Below are positions 1-5,141 of a stretch of 6,590 bases of DNA, piece after piece. The stretch comes from an uncultured Eubacteriales bacterium (lineage in GTDB: Bacteria > Bacillota > Clostridia > Oscillospirales > CAG-272): assembly GCA_934500855.1 (NCBI GenBank), contig CAKSUH010000092.1, positions 1 to 6,590 on the forward strand, given 5' to 3'. Each line of letters starts with the position of its first letter. The stretch's first letter is position 1. The position numbers and the translations under genes are program-made. Under the pieces are notes generated by a model. It was not told the origin of the DNA. It ran no database searches and saw only the letters and a program-made list of their open reading frames with translations.

Positions 1-681
1 GGTGATCTGAAGCAGATAGATGTAAAAGCGCATGAAGAAGTAGATGATGGCAATGGCGAAGATTGCGAAGTACATCACATCCATTTTGAAAGATCCGGTC
101 TGATTATAGAAAAACAGGAAATCAAAGCCGAGGAAGAACAGGATCGCCGCATCGATCAGACCGAGGAAAAAGCCCTGCTTCCAGTTCCGCTTGACCGCGT
201 AGACATAATCGGAGAAGGGAAAGATGGGGTCGCCGCGCACGATGCCGCGCAGGATGTAGGTTGCGCCGATGTTCTGCCAACCGAAGGTCAGGACCAAAAA
301 GCCCGCGCAGATGCCCATGCCGACATAGGATGCCGTGTTCTGATAGGCGGGGATGAGGAACTGCGCGCCGAACAGATCGGAGAGGAAGGTTGCCCCGGTG
401 GAGTTGGAGATCAGCCCCGCGCCGAAAATCTGCGGAAAGATCACATTGTTTGCCGTTGGGGTTTTGTGCATCCCGAGGTAGAGGAAAGCACCGATGAGGA
501 TCGGTGCCACCATGGGGAGCATCATCATGTTCAGCGTGATGAGCCGCCAGAACTTGCGGCGGAGCAGACGGAAAAAGCGCCGCAGAGTGGGGCGCGTGTC
601 CTCTTCGGGCGCGTCCTGCTCGCGGTTTCCGTTCGCGTTGAACAGGTTATAGAGCGTATGCTTTTTGAAAAAATCCTTCAA
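1..681 (-). CDS. YesL-like (DUF624) membrane protein, N-terminal part, runs off the left edge
   Basis: This is an integral membrane protein of the YesL/DUF624 family, whose function is unknown; homologues often sit beside carbohydrate ABC transporters in Firmicutes. The 227 visible residues show a basic, charged N-terminus (about 1-47), then hydrophobic segments near 48-70, 115-145, 168-192 and 202-225. The family resemblance is clearest at 145-175, where RGDPIFPFSDYVYAVKRNWK matches the usual 'charged loop, F-x-D-Y/F, K-x-N-W/F-K' pattern before the next helix. The chosen start is TTG at 681-679: an AGAGG Shine-Dalgarno site lies 9 nt upstream and no ATG or GTG fits better. The frame stays open to the edge. 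The gene has its own promoter (713-741), so it is probably transcribed apart from the ABC operon. Family assignment is fairly confident; the role is unknown. Confidence 0.78.
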   Translation of the reverse strand, partial: MKDFFKKHTLYNLFNANGNREQDAPEEDTRPTLRRFFRLLRRKFWRLITLNMMMLPMVAPILIGAFLYLGMHKTPTANNVIFPQIFGAGLISNSTGATFLSDLFGAQFLIPAYQNTASYVGMGICAGFLVLTFGWQNIGATYILRGIVRGDPIFPFSDYVYAVKRNWKQGFFLGLIDAAILFFLGFDFLFFYNQTGSFKMDVMYFAIFAIAIIYFFMRFYIYLLQIT

Positions 682-690
682 TTCGGTTGT

Positions 691-695
691 CCTCT
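691..695 (-). promoter_or_regulatory. Ribosome binding site deciding a TTG start (YesL-like gene)
   Basis: AGAGG on the minus strand, 9 nt before the TTG at 681-679. In-frame codons upstream include ATA and GTA, but none has a Shine-Dalgarno site, so TTG is the best start. Confidence 0.6.
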
Positions 696-712
696 TTGCT
701 TGGAATACTACT

Positions 713-741
713 ATTTTAGCACAGTTCGGAGGGATTGTCAA
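713..741 (-). promoter_or_regulatory. Sigma-A-type promoter of the YesL-like gene
   Basis: On the minus strand a perfect -35 box TTGACA (741-736) is followed by a 17-nt spacer and a -10 box TAAAAT (718-713), five of six matches to consensus. Transcription should begin near 706, giving a leader of about 25 nt before the TTG start. It lies directly after the probable terminator of the ABC operon, so the YesL-like gene can be expressed independently. No palindromic operator is visible around it. Confidence 0.75.
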
Positions 742-751
742 GGAGAAGCGG

Positions 752-788
752 AAAAATACTGCCGAAATTGCGGATCAAAGTTTCAGCA
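752..788 (-). terminator. Probable intrinsic terminator of the regulator-transporter operon
   Basis: Read on the minus strand, TGCTGAAA (788-781) pairs with TTTCGGCA (767-760), an 8-bp stem with one G-T wobble and a 13-nt loop. It is followed by a short run of five T (756-752). The 5' arm includes the last sense codons of the ATPase gene and the loop contains its stop codon, so the terminator is embedded in the gene end. The stem is moderate and the loop long, so this is plausible rather than certain. Its position between the operon end and the next promoter fits. Confidence 0.45.
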
Positions 789-1347
789 CCCTCCCGCCCA
801 AGCGTTCCGCATCCTCCTGCTGATGGGTTACGAGCAGGACGGCGGCGCCGGCTTGCTTCCATTTGGCGCGGAGACGGTCGGAGAGACGGCGGCGCAGGTC
901 CGCATCGAGCGCGGAAAACGGCTCGTCAAGCAGGAAAAGGTCACCACCATAGAGCAGGGCGCGCGCAAGAGAAACGCGGCTTTTCATACCGCCCGAAAGT
1001 TCGGCAGGGTAGAGCGCGGCGCTGTCCGTAAGTTCCACTGTCCGAAGCACCTCCGCAATAGCGAGGGGGTCGGGCTTGGGCAGGACGGCGGAAAGATTCT
1101 GCGCAACGGTCAGCCACGGGAACAGGCGCGGCTCCTGAAACGCGCAGGAAATGCGTTTTGCCGTGCAGAGCACCCGCCCGTCGGTTGGCGTAAGCAGTCC
1201 CGCCGCGAGCGAGAGCAGGGTACTTTTGCCGCATCCCGATTCGCCCATGACGGTCAGGAATCCGCCGTCCTCCAGACGGAAGGAGAGGTCGCGCAAAACG
1301 GGGGTGTTTTTCTTGTAGGAAAAAGAAACGCGTTCAAATTCAAGCAT
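775..1347 (-). CDS. ABC transporter ATP-binding protein (SsuB/TauB-like), unusually short
   Basis: This cytoplasmic ATPase subunit energises the import system encoded just upstream. In 190 residues it has Walker A GESGCGKST (35-43), the Q-loop in FQEPRLFPW (Q71), the ABC signature LSGGM (117-121), Walker B LFLLDE (137-142), the D-loop SALD (145-148) and the switch His in TH (H175). The FQEPRLFPWLTV segment is typical of the nitrate/sulfonate/taurine group. The start is ATG at 1347-1345: GGAGGT lies 7 nt upstream and the gene overlaps the permease end by 8 nt. A longer in-frame reading from 1413 would add 22 residues inside the permease gene and looks spurious. Relatives usually have about 240-260 residues; this one ends 15 residues after the switch His, so it lacks the usual C-terminal tail. 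All catalytic motifs are intact, so it is probably functional. Confidence 0.9.
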   Translation of the reverse strand: MLEFERVSFSYKKNTPVLRDLSFRLEDGGFLTVMGESGCGKSTLLSLAAGLLTPTDGRVLCTAKRISCAFQEPRLFPWLTVAQNLSAVLPKPDPLAIAEVLRTVELTDSAALYPAELSGGMKSRVSLARALLYGGDLFLLDEPFSALDADLRRRLSDRLRAKWKQAGAAVLLVTHQQEDAERLGGRVLKL

Positions 1348-2110
1348 TGCGGTCACCTCCCGTGCGTGCGCTTCTGTCGAATCTGCGGAACAGCGCGACG
1401 AAGCCGTATTCAATCAGGAGACTGAGCAGAATCACCGTCAGCGTCCATGCAAACATCTGCTCGGTTTCGAGGTACAGCCGCGCGTCGCCGATCATCCGAC
1501 CGATGGTTCCGCGCGGAGTGGCGAGAATTTCCGCCGCGATGCCCGCCTTCCATGCAAGCCCGAGAGAAGTGCGGCAGGCGGAAAGAAAGTAGGGGCGCAG
1601 GGAGGGGAGAACCAGCACGCGCAACCTCCGCGGGTAGGGAAAGCGGTAGACCCGCGCGACCTCGGAAAGCCCCGCGTCAATGCGATCCAACCCTTCGTCC
1701 AGATTGGTCCAGACCACGGGCAGGACGATGAGAAAGGTGATGAGGGCGGGGACCTTTGCCGCTCCGATGAAAATCAGGAGCAGGACGATGAAGGAGGCAA
1801 CCGGCGTTGCCTTGATGACGGTCATCAGCGGCAGGAACAGGTCCCGCAGGATGCGGACGCGGTGGCAAAGTCCCGCCAGAAGCACGCCGAGAGAGACTGC
1901 CGCAAGAATGCCGGTCACGACATTGAGCAGTGACCGCCCCGTGACAAGATAAAACTCTTTCGAGCGCACCAGTGCCCACAGAACCCGGAACACTGCGGCG
2001 GGAGCGGGGAAGAGCAGTTCGCTTCCAACCGACTTTGCCGCCGCCCACCAGACGAAGATCCAGAAGGCGACGGCAAAGAGAATGCGGAAAAGTTTCGGTA
2101 TCCGCTTCAT
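1340..2110 (-). CDS. ABC transporter permease (SsuC/TauC-like, binding-protein-dependent)
   Basis: This inner-membrane permease forms the translocation channel with the adjacent ATPase and binding protein. Its 256 residues match the usual length of the SsuC/TauC/NrtB group. Hydrophobic segments lie near 7-27, 62-82, 90-116, 119-137, 172-195 and 219-241, which suits six membrane spans. The cytoplasmic coupling region is visible as a GLAWKAGIAAEIL segment (184-196), the position of the EAA-type loop that docks on the ATPase. The ATG at 2110-2108 overlaps the stop of the upstream binding-protein gene in an ATGA arrangement. No good Shine-Dalgarno site precedes it, so translation is probably coupled to that gene. 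The end overlaps the ATPase start by 8 nt. The family is confident; the substrate is not readable. Confidence 0.9.
   Translation of the reverse strand: MKRIPKLFRILFAVAFWIFVWWAAAKSVGSELLFPAPAAVFRVLWALVRSKEFYLVTGRSLLNVVTGILAAVSLGVLLAGLCHRVRILRDLFLPLMTVIKATPVASFIVLLLIFIGAAKVPALITFLIVLPVVWTNLDEGLDRIDAGLSEVARVYRFPYPRRLRVLVLPSLRPYFLSACRTSLGLAWKAGIAAEILATPRGTIGRMIGDARLYLETEQMFAWTLTVILLSLLIEYGFVALFRRFDRSARTGGDRNA
1355..1360 (-). promoter_or_regulatory. Ribosome binding site deciding the ATPase start
   Basis: GGAGGT on the minus strand, 7 nt before the ATG at 1347-1345 and inside the end of the permease gene. This strong site supports the 190-residue ATPase over the longer in-frame reading that begins at 1413. 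Confidence 0.75.
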
Positions 2111-3126
2111 TTTCCGAGATAGTAGAACGCGTCATCCGGCACCTTGCCGCCGATTGCGCTCGCGTTGATTCCCGAAAGGATGGTCAGATAGGTGTTCATT
2201 GCGGTTTTCATGTCCTCGCCCGCAACGAAATGAATGTTACACTTCGGAATCGCTTTCTTCGCAACGGGCGCCTGCGCGAAGATACCGTGCTTGACAATCA
2301 GCTCTGCGGCTTCCTCGGTGTTGGTGTTGACATCGTTCACCGACGCTTCATAGGCGCTGAGGAAGTTTGCAACGGCTTCGGGATGCGCTTCGAGGAACGC
2401 GGTGCGAACCACCACACAGCCCTGCACGAGCGTGTCCTTCTTACCGTCGAGTTTGTTCCACTCGGCGGTGAGATCGAGCGAGACTTTCAGGTCCGCGTTC
2501 TTTGCTTTCGCAACGGTAATCATCGGCTCGGGGAGCACGGCGTAGTCCACCTTGCCCGCCGCAACTGCCGCCACGAGGTCGGCGGGAGCGGAGTATTGGT
2601 TGTCAATCGTTACATTGACGCGGTTCTGCTCGCAGAGATACTTGAAAATAAAGGTCGGATTCTGCGCGGGCGCATAAACGGTCTTGCCGTTGAGATCGGC
2701 AAGTGACGCCACCTCCGTTTTGCCGATGACATAGAGGCACCCGAGCGTGTTGACGGCGAGGACTTTCACCTTGCCTTCTGTTTTGTTGTAGGCAATCGAC
2801 GCGCCGTTGGTCGGGATGGCGGCAATGTCCGCGTCGCCGTTGATCAGCGCGGGGAGGACTTCCTTCGCAAAGTCGGTCTTGACCTCAAAGGTGTATTTTT
2901 CGGTTCTGAACGCGCCGTTTGCGGCGTCCTCCATCAGCTTTGCCATACCGAAGCCGGTGGTACCGTTCATCGTGTAAACGCGGACATCGGTGGGAGCGGC
3001 GGGGGTCTCGGTTGTTTCGGTCGGCGCTTCGGTGGTGTTCTTGGGGTCGGTCAGCGGTTTGCAGGCAACGGCAAAGGAGACGAGCAGGGCAACGAGCAGG
3101 AACATGGAAAATATGCGGAATTTCAT
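2107..3126 (-). CDS. ABC transporter substrate-binding lipoprotein (NMT1/SsuA-like)
   Basis: This is the extracytoplasmic solute receptor of the transporter, predicted to be lipid-anchored on the outer face of the membrane. From M1 the protein has a short basic N-terminus, a hydrophobic core (about 5-19) and a lipobox-like AVAC ending at Cys22, the likely acylated residue. A Thr/Pro/Glu-rich linker follows (about 26-46) before a two-lobed binding fold. The receptor part opens with a TMNGTTGFG segment (52-60), where relatives often have a Gly/Thr-rich ligand-contacting loop. The GDADIAAIPTNGAS (97-110) and GKVDYAVLPEPM (191-202) segments are typical of NMT1/SsuA-like receptors. The start is ATG at 3126-3124, with AAGGA 9 nt upstream; a TTG 18 nt further upstream is in frame but has no ribosome site of its own. 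Length is 339 residues. It lies 23 nt after the regulator gene. The ligand is unknown. Confidence 0.87.
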   Translation of the reverse strand: MKFRIFSMFLLVALLVSFAVACKPLTDPKNTTEAPTETTETPAAPTDVRVYTMNGTTGFGMAKLMEDAANGAFRTEKYTFEVKTDFAKEVLPALINGDADIAAIPTNGASIAYNKTEGKVKVLAVNTLGCLYVIGKTEVASLADLNGKTVYAPAQNPTFIFKYLCEQNRVNVTIDNQYSAPADLVAAVAAGKVDYAVLPEPMITVAKAKNADLKVSLDLTAEWNKLDGKKDTLVQGCVVVRTAFLEAHPEAVANFLSAYEASVNDVNTNTEEAAELIVKHGIFAQAPVAKKAIPKCNIHFVAGEDMKTAMNTYLTILSGINASAIGGKVPDDAFYYLGK

Positions 3127-3135
3127 GATAAGATT

Positions 3136-3140
3136 TCCTT
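3136..3140 (-). promoter_or_regulatory. Ribosome binding site deciding the lipoprotein start
   Basis: AAGGA on the minus strand, 9 nt before the ATG at 3126-3124. It places the start at the second possible initiation codon and yields a normal lipoprotein signal peptide. Confidence 0.65.
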
Positions 3141-3149
3141 TCAAAAAAA

Positions 3150-3815
3150 TTATTGATTGTAGTGTGCGAGCATGGCGGCGGGGTCGGGCAGGGTCAGATG
3201 CTTGCCGTTTTTGACCAGATACCCGTCGGCGGTCAGGCGGTCAAAGGCGCGGTAAAGCGAGGCTCTGCCAAGGTTGAGCAGGTCGGAGAGAGAGGAGATG
3301 GATTCGGTGAGCGTGACCTCGCCCTGCCCGAGTCCCGCAAGGTAGAGGGCAAGCCGCCGCTCGGCGCTGCCTGCGGTCAGATACCCGATCTTGCGGTTGA
3401 GAAAGCGGACGCGCCCGGAAAGATACCCGATGTAGTTTTGGCGGAAGCCGCGGTCGCTATCCAGAAGCGCGCGGACCGTGTTCTCCGAAAAGAGCAGGCA
3501 GGTACAGTCGCCCGACGCGCGGACCTTGCTGACCGTCGGCGTGTCCGAGAACAGATTCGCGATCCCGAACAGATCGCCCGCGCCGAGAAAGCGCAGCAGA
3601 ACATTGTGCCCCGCATTCGACGGCGCTGCCGTTGCTTTTCCCTCTGCCAGAACGATCAGCAACGGGGTTCCGTCGGCATCCGCCGGATCGATGACTTCGC
3701 CGTCGGAATAGGTCCGTACCGTTGCGTTTTCAACCGAACCGGTCAGCACTTCGCGCGACAGACCGCCGAACAACGGACAGCGCAAAAGGGCTTTGCGCAA
3801 ACTTTCATCCGTCAA
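3150..3815 (-). CDS. Crp/Fnr-family transcriptional regulator, first gene of the ABC transporter operon
   Basis: This is a cytoplasmic DNA-binding regulator of 221 residues, the normal Crp/Fnr length. Residues 10-115 form the cyclic-nucleotide-binding-like sensor domain (for example LLRFLGAGDLFGIANLFSD, 73-91). A long dimerisation helix follows near 112-145. The C-terminal winged helix-turn-helix spans about 150-210, with a probable recognition helix at GRASLYRAFDRL (183-194). The usual FGE motif of cAMP-binding members reads FGI here, and the Arg-Ser pair that contacts cyclic nucleotide phosphate is absent, so cAMP is unlikely to be the ligand. There is no four-cysteine iron-sulfur pattern as in Fnr; only Cys13, Cys104 and Cys106 occur. 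The start is TTG at 3815-3813, 7 nt after a perfect AGGAGG; the longer in-frame reading to 4043 would run through the promoter. It leads the transporter operon and probably controls it. The signal is unknown. Confidence 0.88.
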   Translation of the reverse strand: MTDESLRKALLRCPLFGGLSREVLTGSVENATVRTYSDGEVIDPADADGTPLLIVLAEGKATAAPSNAGHNVLLRFLGAGDLFGIANLFSDTPTVSKVRASGDCTCLLFSENTVRALLDSDRGFRQNYIGYLSGRVRFLNRKIGYLTAGSAERRLALYLAGLGQGEVTLTESISSLSDLLNLGRASLYRAFDRLTADGYLVKNGKHLTLPDPAAMLAHYNQ

Positions 3816-3822
3816 TCCGATC

Positions 3823-3828
3823 CCTCCT
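3823..3828 (-). promoter_or_regulatory. Ribosome binding site deciding a TTG start (Crp/Fnr regulator)
   Basis: A perfect AGGAGG on the minus strand, 7 nt before the TTG at 3815-3813. The nearby ATG (in GGATGA) is out of frame, so TTG is the start; this gives a protein of canonical family length. Confidence 0.8.
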
Positions 3829-3829
3829 T

Positions 3830-3847
3830 TTGTCTCATATGATACAA
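3830..3847. promoter_or_regulatory. Candidate Crp/Fnr operator (18-bp palindrome)
   Basis: On the minus strand the sequence is TTGTATCATATGAGACAA. It equals its own reverse complement at 16 of 18 positions, with outer arms TTGT/ACAA and a perfect TCATATGA core. This two-fold symmetry and the TTG-to-CAA outline resemble operators of the Crp/Fnr family. It touches the -10 box (one shared base) and covers the predicted transcription start near 3840, where a bound dimer would block RNA polymerase. The operon it precedes begins with a Crp/Fnr gene, so autorepression is the simplest reading. The palindrome is seen directly; binding by this regulator is inferred. Confidence 0.6.
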
Positions 3848-3875
3848 TTATAGCGGTCGGACAGGGATTTGTCAA
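3847..3875 (-). promoter_or_regulatory. Consensus sigma-A promoter of the regulator-ABC transporter operon
   Basis: On the minus strand TTGACA (3875-3870), a 17-nt spacer and TATAAT (3852-3847) form a complete consensus match. Transcription should start near 3840, with a leader of about 25 nt before the TTG start at 3815. Such a strong core promoter normally needs a repressor to be regulated, which suits the palindrome at its start site. Confidence 0.85.
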
Positions 3876-3889
3876 GTCCTTTTTCAAAA

Positions 3890-3962
3890 CTTTTCGGGAA
3901 AAAAGCGAAAAGGACGGAAAAACAGTCACCCGTGCTTTGGAAAAAGGGAATTTTTCGGGTGA
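3890..3962. other. Two inverted repeats in the divergent intergenic region
   Basis: CTTTTCG (3890-3896) and CGAAAAG (3906-3912) are perfect 7-bp arms around a 9-nt loop. TCACCCG (3926-3932) and CGGGTGA (3956-3962) are perfect 7-bp arms 23 nt apart, enclosing AAAAA/TTTTT arms (3941-3945 and 3951-3955). They sit between the two divergent promoters, upstream of the rightward -35 box. They could be protein-binding sites or chance structure in A/T-rich DNA; no function is assigned. Confidence 0.3.
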
Positions 3963-3977
3963 ATTTTCACAAACCCC

Positions 3978-4006
3978 TTTACTTTTTGCGGGTTTTCGTG
4001 TATACT
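3978..4006 (+). promoter_or_regulatory. Promoter of the nucleotidyltransferase gene
   Basis: TTTACT (3978-3983), a 17-nt spacer and TATACT (4001-4006) give a reasonable sigma-A promoter: four of six matches at -35 and five of six at -10. Transcription should start near 4013, about 29 nt before the ATG. It is divergent from the regulator promoter, with about 100 bp between the two -35 boxes. Confidence 0.65.
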
Positions 4007-4041
4007 TATCTTTGAAGAAACTCACATAAGGAGATGAATTC

Positions 4042-4956
4042 ATGACACTGGTAATTCTTGCCGCAGGACTCGGTTCCCGCTACGGTGGGCTGAAGCAGTT
4101 GGACCCCATGACCGACGCGGGTAATTTCATCATTGATTTTTCGGTCTATGACGCCATCCGCGCGGGCTTCGATCAGGCTGTCTTTATCATCAAACAGGAG
4201 AACCTGGAGCAGTTCCGCGAGACCATCGGAAATCGCATTGCGAAGAAGATCAAGGTCAAGTATGTTTTTCAGGATGCAAACGATCTGCCGAGCGGTCTGA
4301 AACTGCCTGCGGGACGGACCAAGCCGTGGGGGACGGGACACGCCGTGTGGTGTGCGCGCGACCTTGTGACCGATCATTTTGCGGTCATCAACGCGGATGA
4401 CTTCTACGGAGCGGAGACTTTCCGCCACTTGGCGGAGCATCTGTCCCGGCCGAACCTTTCGGGTATTCCTGCGCACCACTGCATGGTGGGCTTCCGCGCG
4501 GGCAATACGCTGACCGAAAACGGAACCGTTTCGCGCGGCGTGTGCGAGGTCGGAGAGGACGGAAAGCTCATTCGTGTGACCGAGCGCACGAAGATCGAAA
4601 AACGCGAAAACGGCGCGGCATATCTGGAGGATGACGGTTCGACATGGACCGAGTTGCCGCTTGACACGGTTGTGTCGATGAACTGCTGGGGCTTTACGCC
4701 CGATCTGTTCCGACATCTGGAGACCGAGCTGCGCGGCTTCTATGAAGCGGTGGTTCCGACCAATCCGCTCAAGTGCGAATTCTATCTGCCGTTTGCGGTG
4801 CAGGCGCAGATGGAGGCGGGACTCTGCGATGTCGCGGTCTATCCGACCGAATCGGTCTGGCAGGGGGTAACTTACCCTGAGGACAAACCGCGCGTCAAGG
4901 CGGCAATCGCCGACCTGATTGCGAAAGGCGAGTACCCCGCCGATCTGTGGGCGTGA
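4042..4956 (+). CDS. Sugar-1-phosphate nucleotidyltransferase (GalU/RfbA-like fold, probable UDP-sugar pyrophosphorylase)
   Basis: This cytoplasmic enzyme is predicted to join a sugar 1-phosphate and an NTP (probably UTP) into a nucleotide sugar and pyrophosphate. The 304-residue protein has the nucleotidyltransferase signature LAAGLGSRYGGLKQ (6-19). It also shows KPWGTGHAV (94-102), a metal-binding NADDFYG (117-123), GTVSRG (161-166), MNCWGF (213-218), CEFYLP (245-250) and a terminal WQGVTYPEDKP (273-283). The last pattern and the YGGLKQLDP start mark a GalU-related group seen in gut Firmicutes, Bacteroidetes and bifidobacteria rather than classical GalU. The start is clear: AAGGAG at 4028-4033, 8 nt before ATG. 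galE and galM follow on the same strand, so it probably supplies UDP-glucose, UDP-galactose or the N-acetylhexosamine equivalents. Exact sugar specificity is not readable. Confidence 0.82.
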   Translation: MTLVILAAGLGSRYGGLKQLDPMTDAGNFIIDFSVYDAIRAGFDQAVFIIKQENLEQFRETIGNRIAKKIKVKYVFQDANDLPSGLKLPAGRTKPWGTGHAVWCARDLVTDHFAVINADDFYGAETFRHLAEHLSRPNLSGIPAHHCMVGFRAGNTLTENGTVSRGVCEVGEDGKLIRVTERTKIEKRENGAAYLEDDGSTWTELPLDTVVSMNCWGFTPDLFRHLETELRGFYEAVVPTNPLKCEFYLPFAVQAQMEAGLCDVAVYPTESVWQGVTYPEDKPRVKAAIADLIAKGEYPADLWA

Positions 4957-5026
4957 CGGGAGAAAAAGGACCATACGGTTTGCAGAAAGACTGCTCTTTA
5001 TAATCGGCTACATAATAATCCCCTTA

Positions 5027-5120
5027 GGGCAAAGTTCTTGAAGGTTCTCAGGGGACTTCCTGCAAGAAGTCCCCTGAGTGGGTTTGGGCAAAGCCCAAGG
5101 TCTTAAAGCCCAAGGTCTTA
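5027..5120. repeat. Palindromic intergenic element (probable dispersed repeat) upstream of galE
   Basis: The 185-bp gap between the nucleotidyltransferase and galE contains no gene but a structured element. CTCAGGGGACTTC (5047-5059) and GAAGTCCCCTGAG (5066-5078) are perfect 13-bp arms around a 6-nt loop. A second hairpin follows: TTGGGC (5084-5089), AAA, GCCCAA (5093-5098). Next is a 15-bp tandem duplication (5091-5120). GGGCAAAG occurs at both 5027-5034 and 5086-5093. Neither hairpin is followed directly by a T-run, so it is not a classical terminator. From memory, modules of the form 'large hairpin, then TTTGGGC-AAA-GCCCAAGGTCTTAAA' recur between genes in gut Clostridia; this is recall, not a search result. 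Boundaries are approximate. Confidence 0.6.
5091..5120. repeat. 15-bp tandem direct duplication
   Basis: AAGCCCAAGGTCTTA occurs twice head to tail (5091-5105 and 5106-5120) with no mismatch. The first copy contains the 3' arm of the small hairpin at 5084-5098, so the two copies could compete to pair with the same 5' arm. It ends 21 bp before the galE ATG. Confidence 0.85.
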
Positions 5121-5141
5121 AAAAAAGAGAGGTAAAGGAAA

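Noticed and set aside
466..1425. A 319-codon plus-strand open frame across the YesL-like and ATPase genes
   Set aside because: It crosses a promoter, a terminator and two convincing minus-strand genes, and its translation is low-complexity Arg/Glu/Gly-rich.
1972..2706. A 244-codon plus-strand open frame over the permease and lipoprotein genes
   Set aside because: Antisense to an ABC permease and its binding protein; no domain recognised.
3153..3842. A 229-codon plus-strand open frame over the Crp/Fnr gene
   Set aside because: Antisense shadow covering almost exactly the regulator; it has no recognisable domain, while the opposite strand has a full sensor domain, helix-turn-helix and strong ribosome site.
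3816..4043. N-terminal extension of the Crp/Fnr protein by 76 residues to an ATG at 4043
   Set aside because: The extension would be translated through the consensus promoter and operator, overlaps the divergent gene's start, and has no family match; the TTG after AGGAGG gives the canonical length.
4006..4974. A 322-codon open frame on the minus strand over the nucleotidyltransferase
   Set aside because: Antisense shadow of a gene with clear catalytic motifs; its protein shows no family pattern and no good ribosome site.
4982..5002. Possible terminator after the nucleotidyltransferase gene (GCAG-AAAGA-CTGC then TCTTTAT)
   Set aside because: The stem is only 4 bp and the T-tract is interrupted; too weak to call.
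4999..5004. TATAAT matching a -10 box upstream of galE
   Set aside because: No acceptable -35 box at 16-18 nt and no extended TG motif, so an internal galE promoter is not supported.
5047..5078. Reading the 13-bp hairpin as an intrinsic terminator
   Set aside because: Neither side is followed by a T-run on its own strand, so it lacks the defining U-tract.
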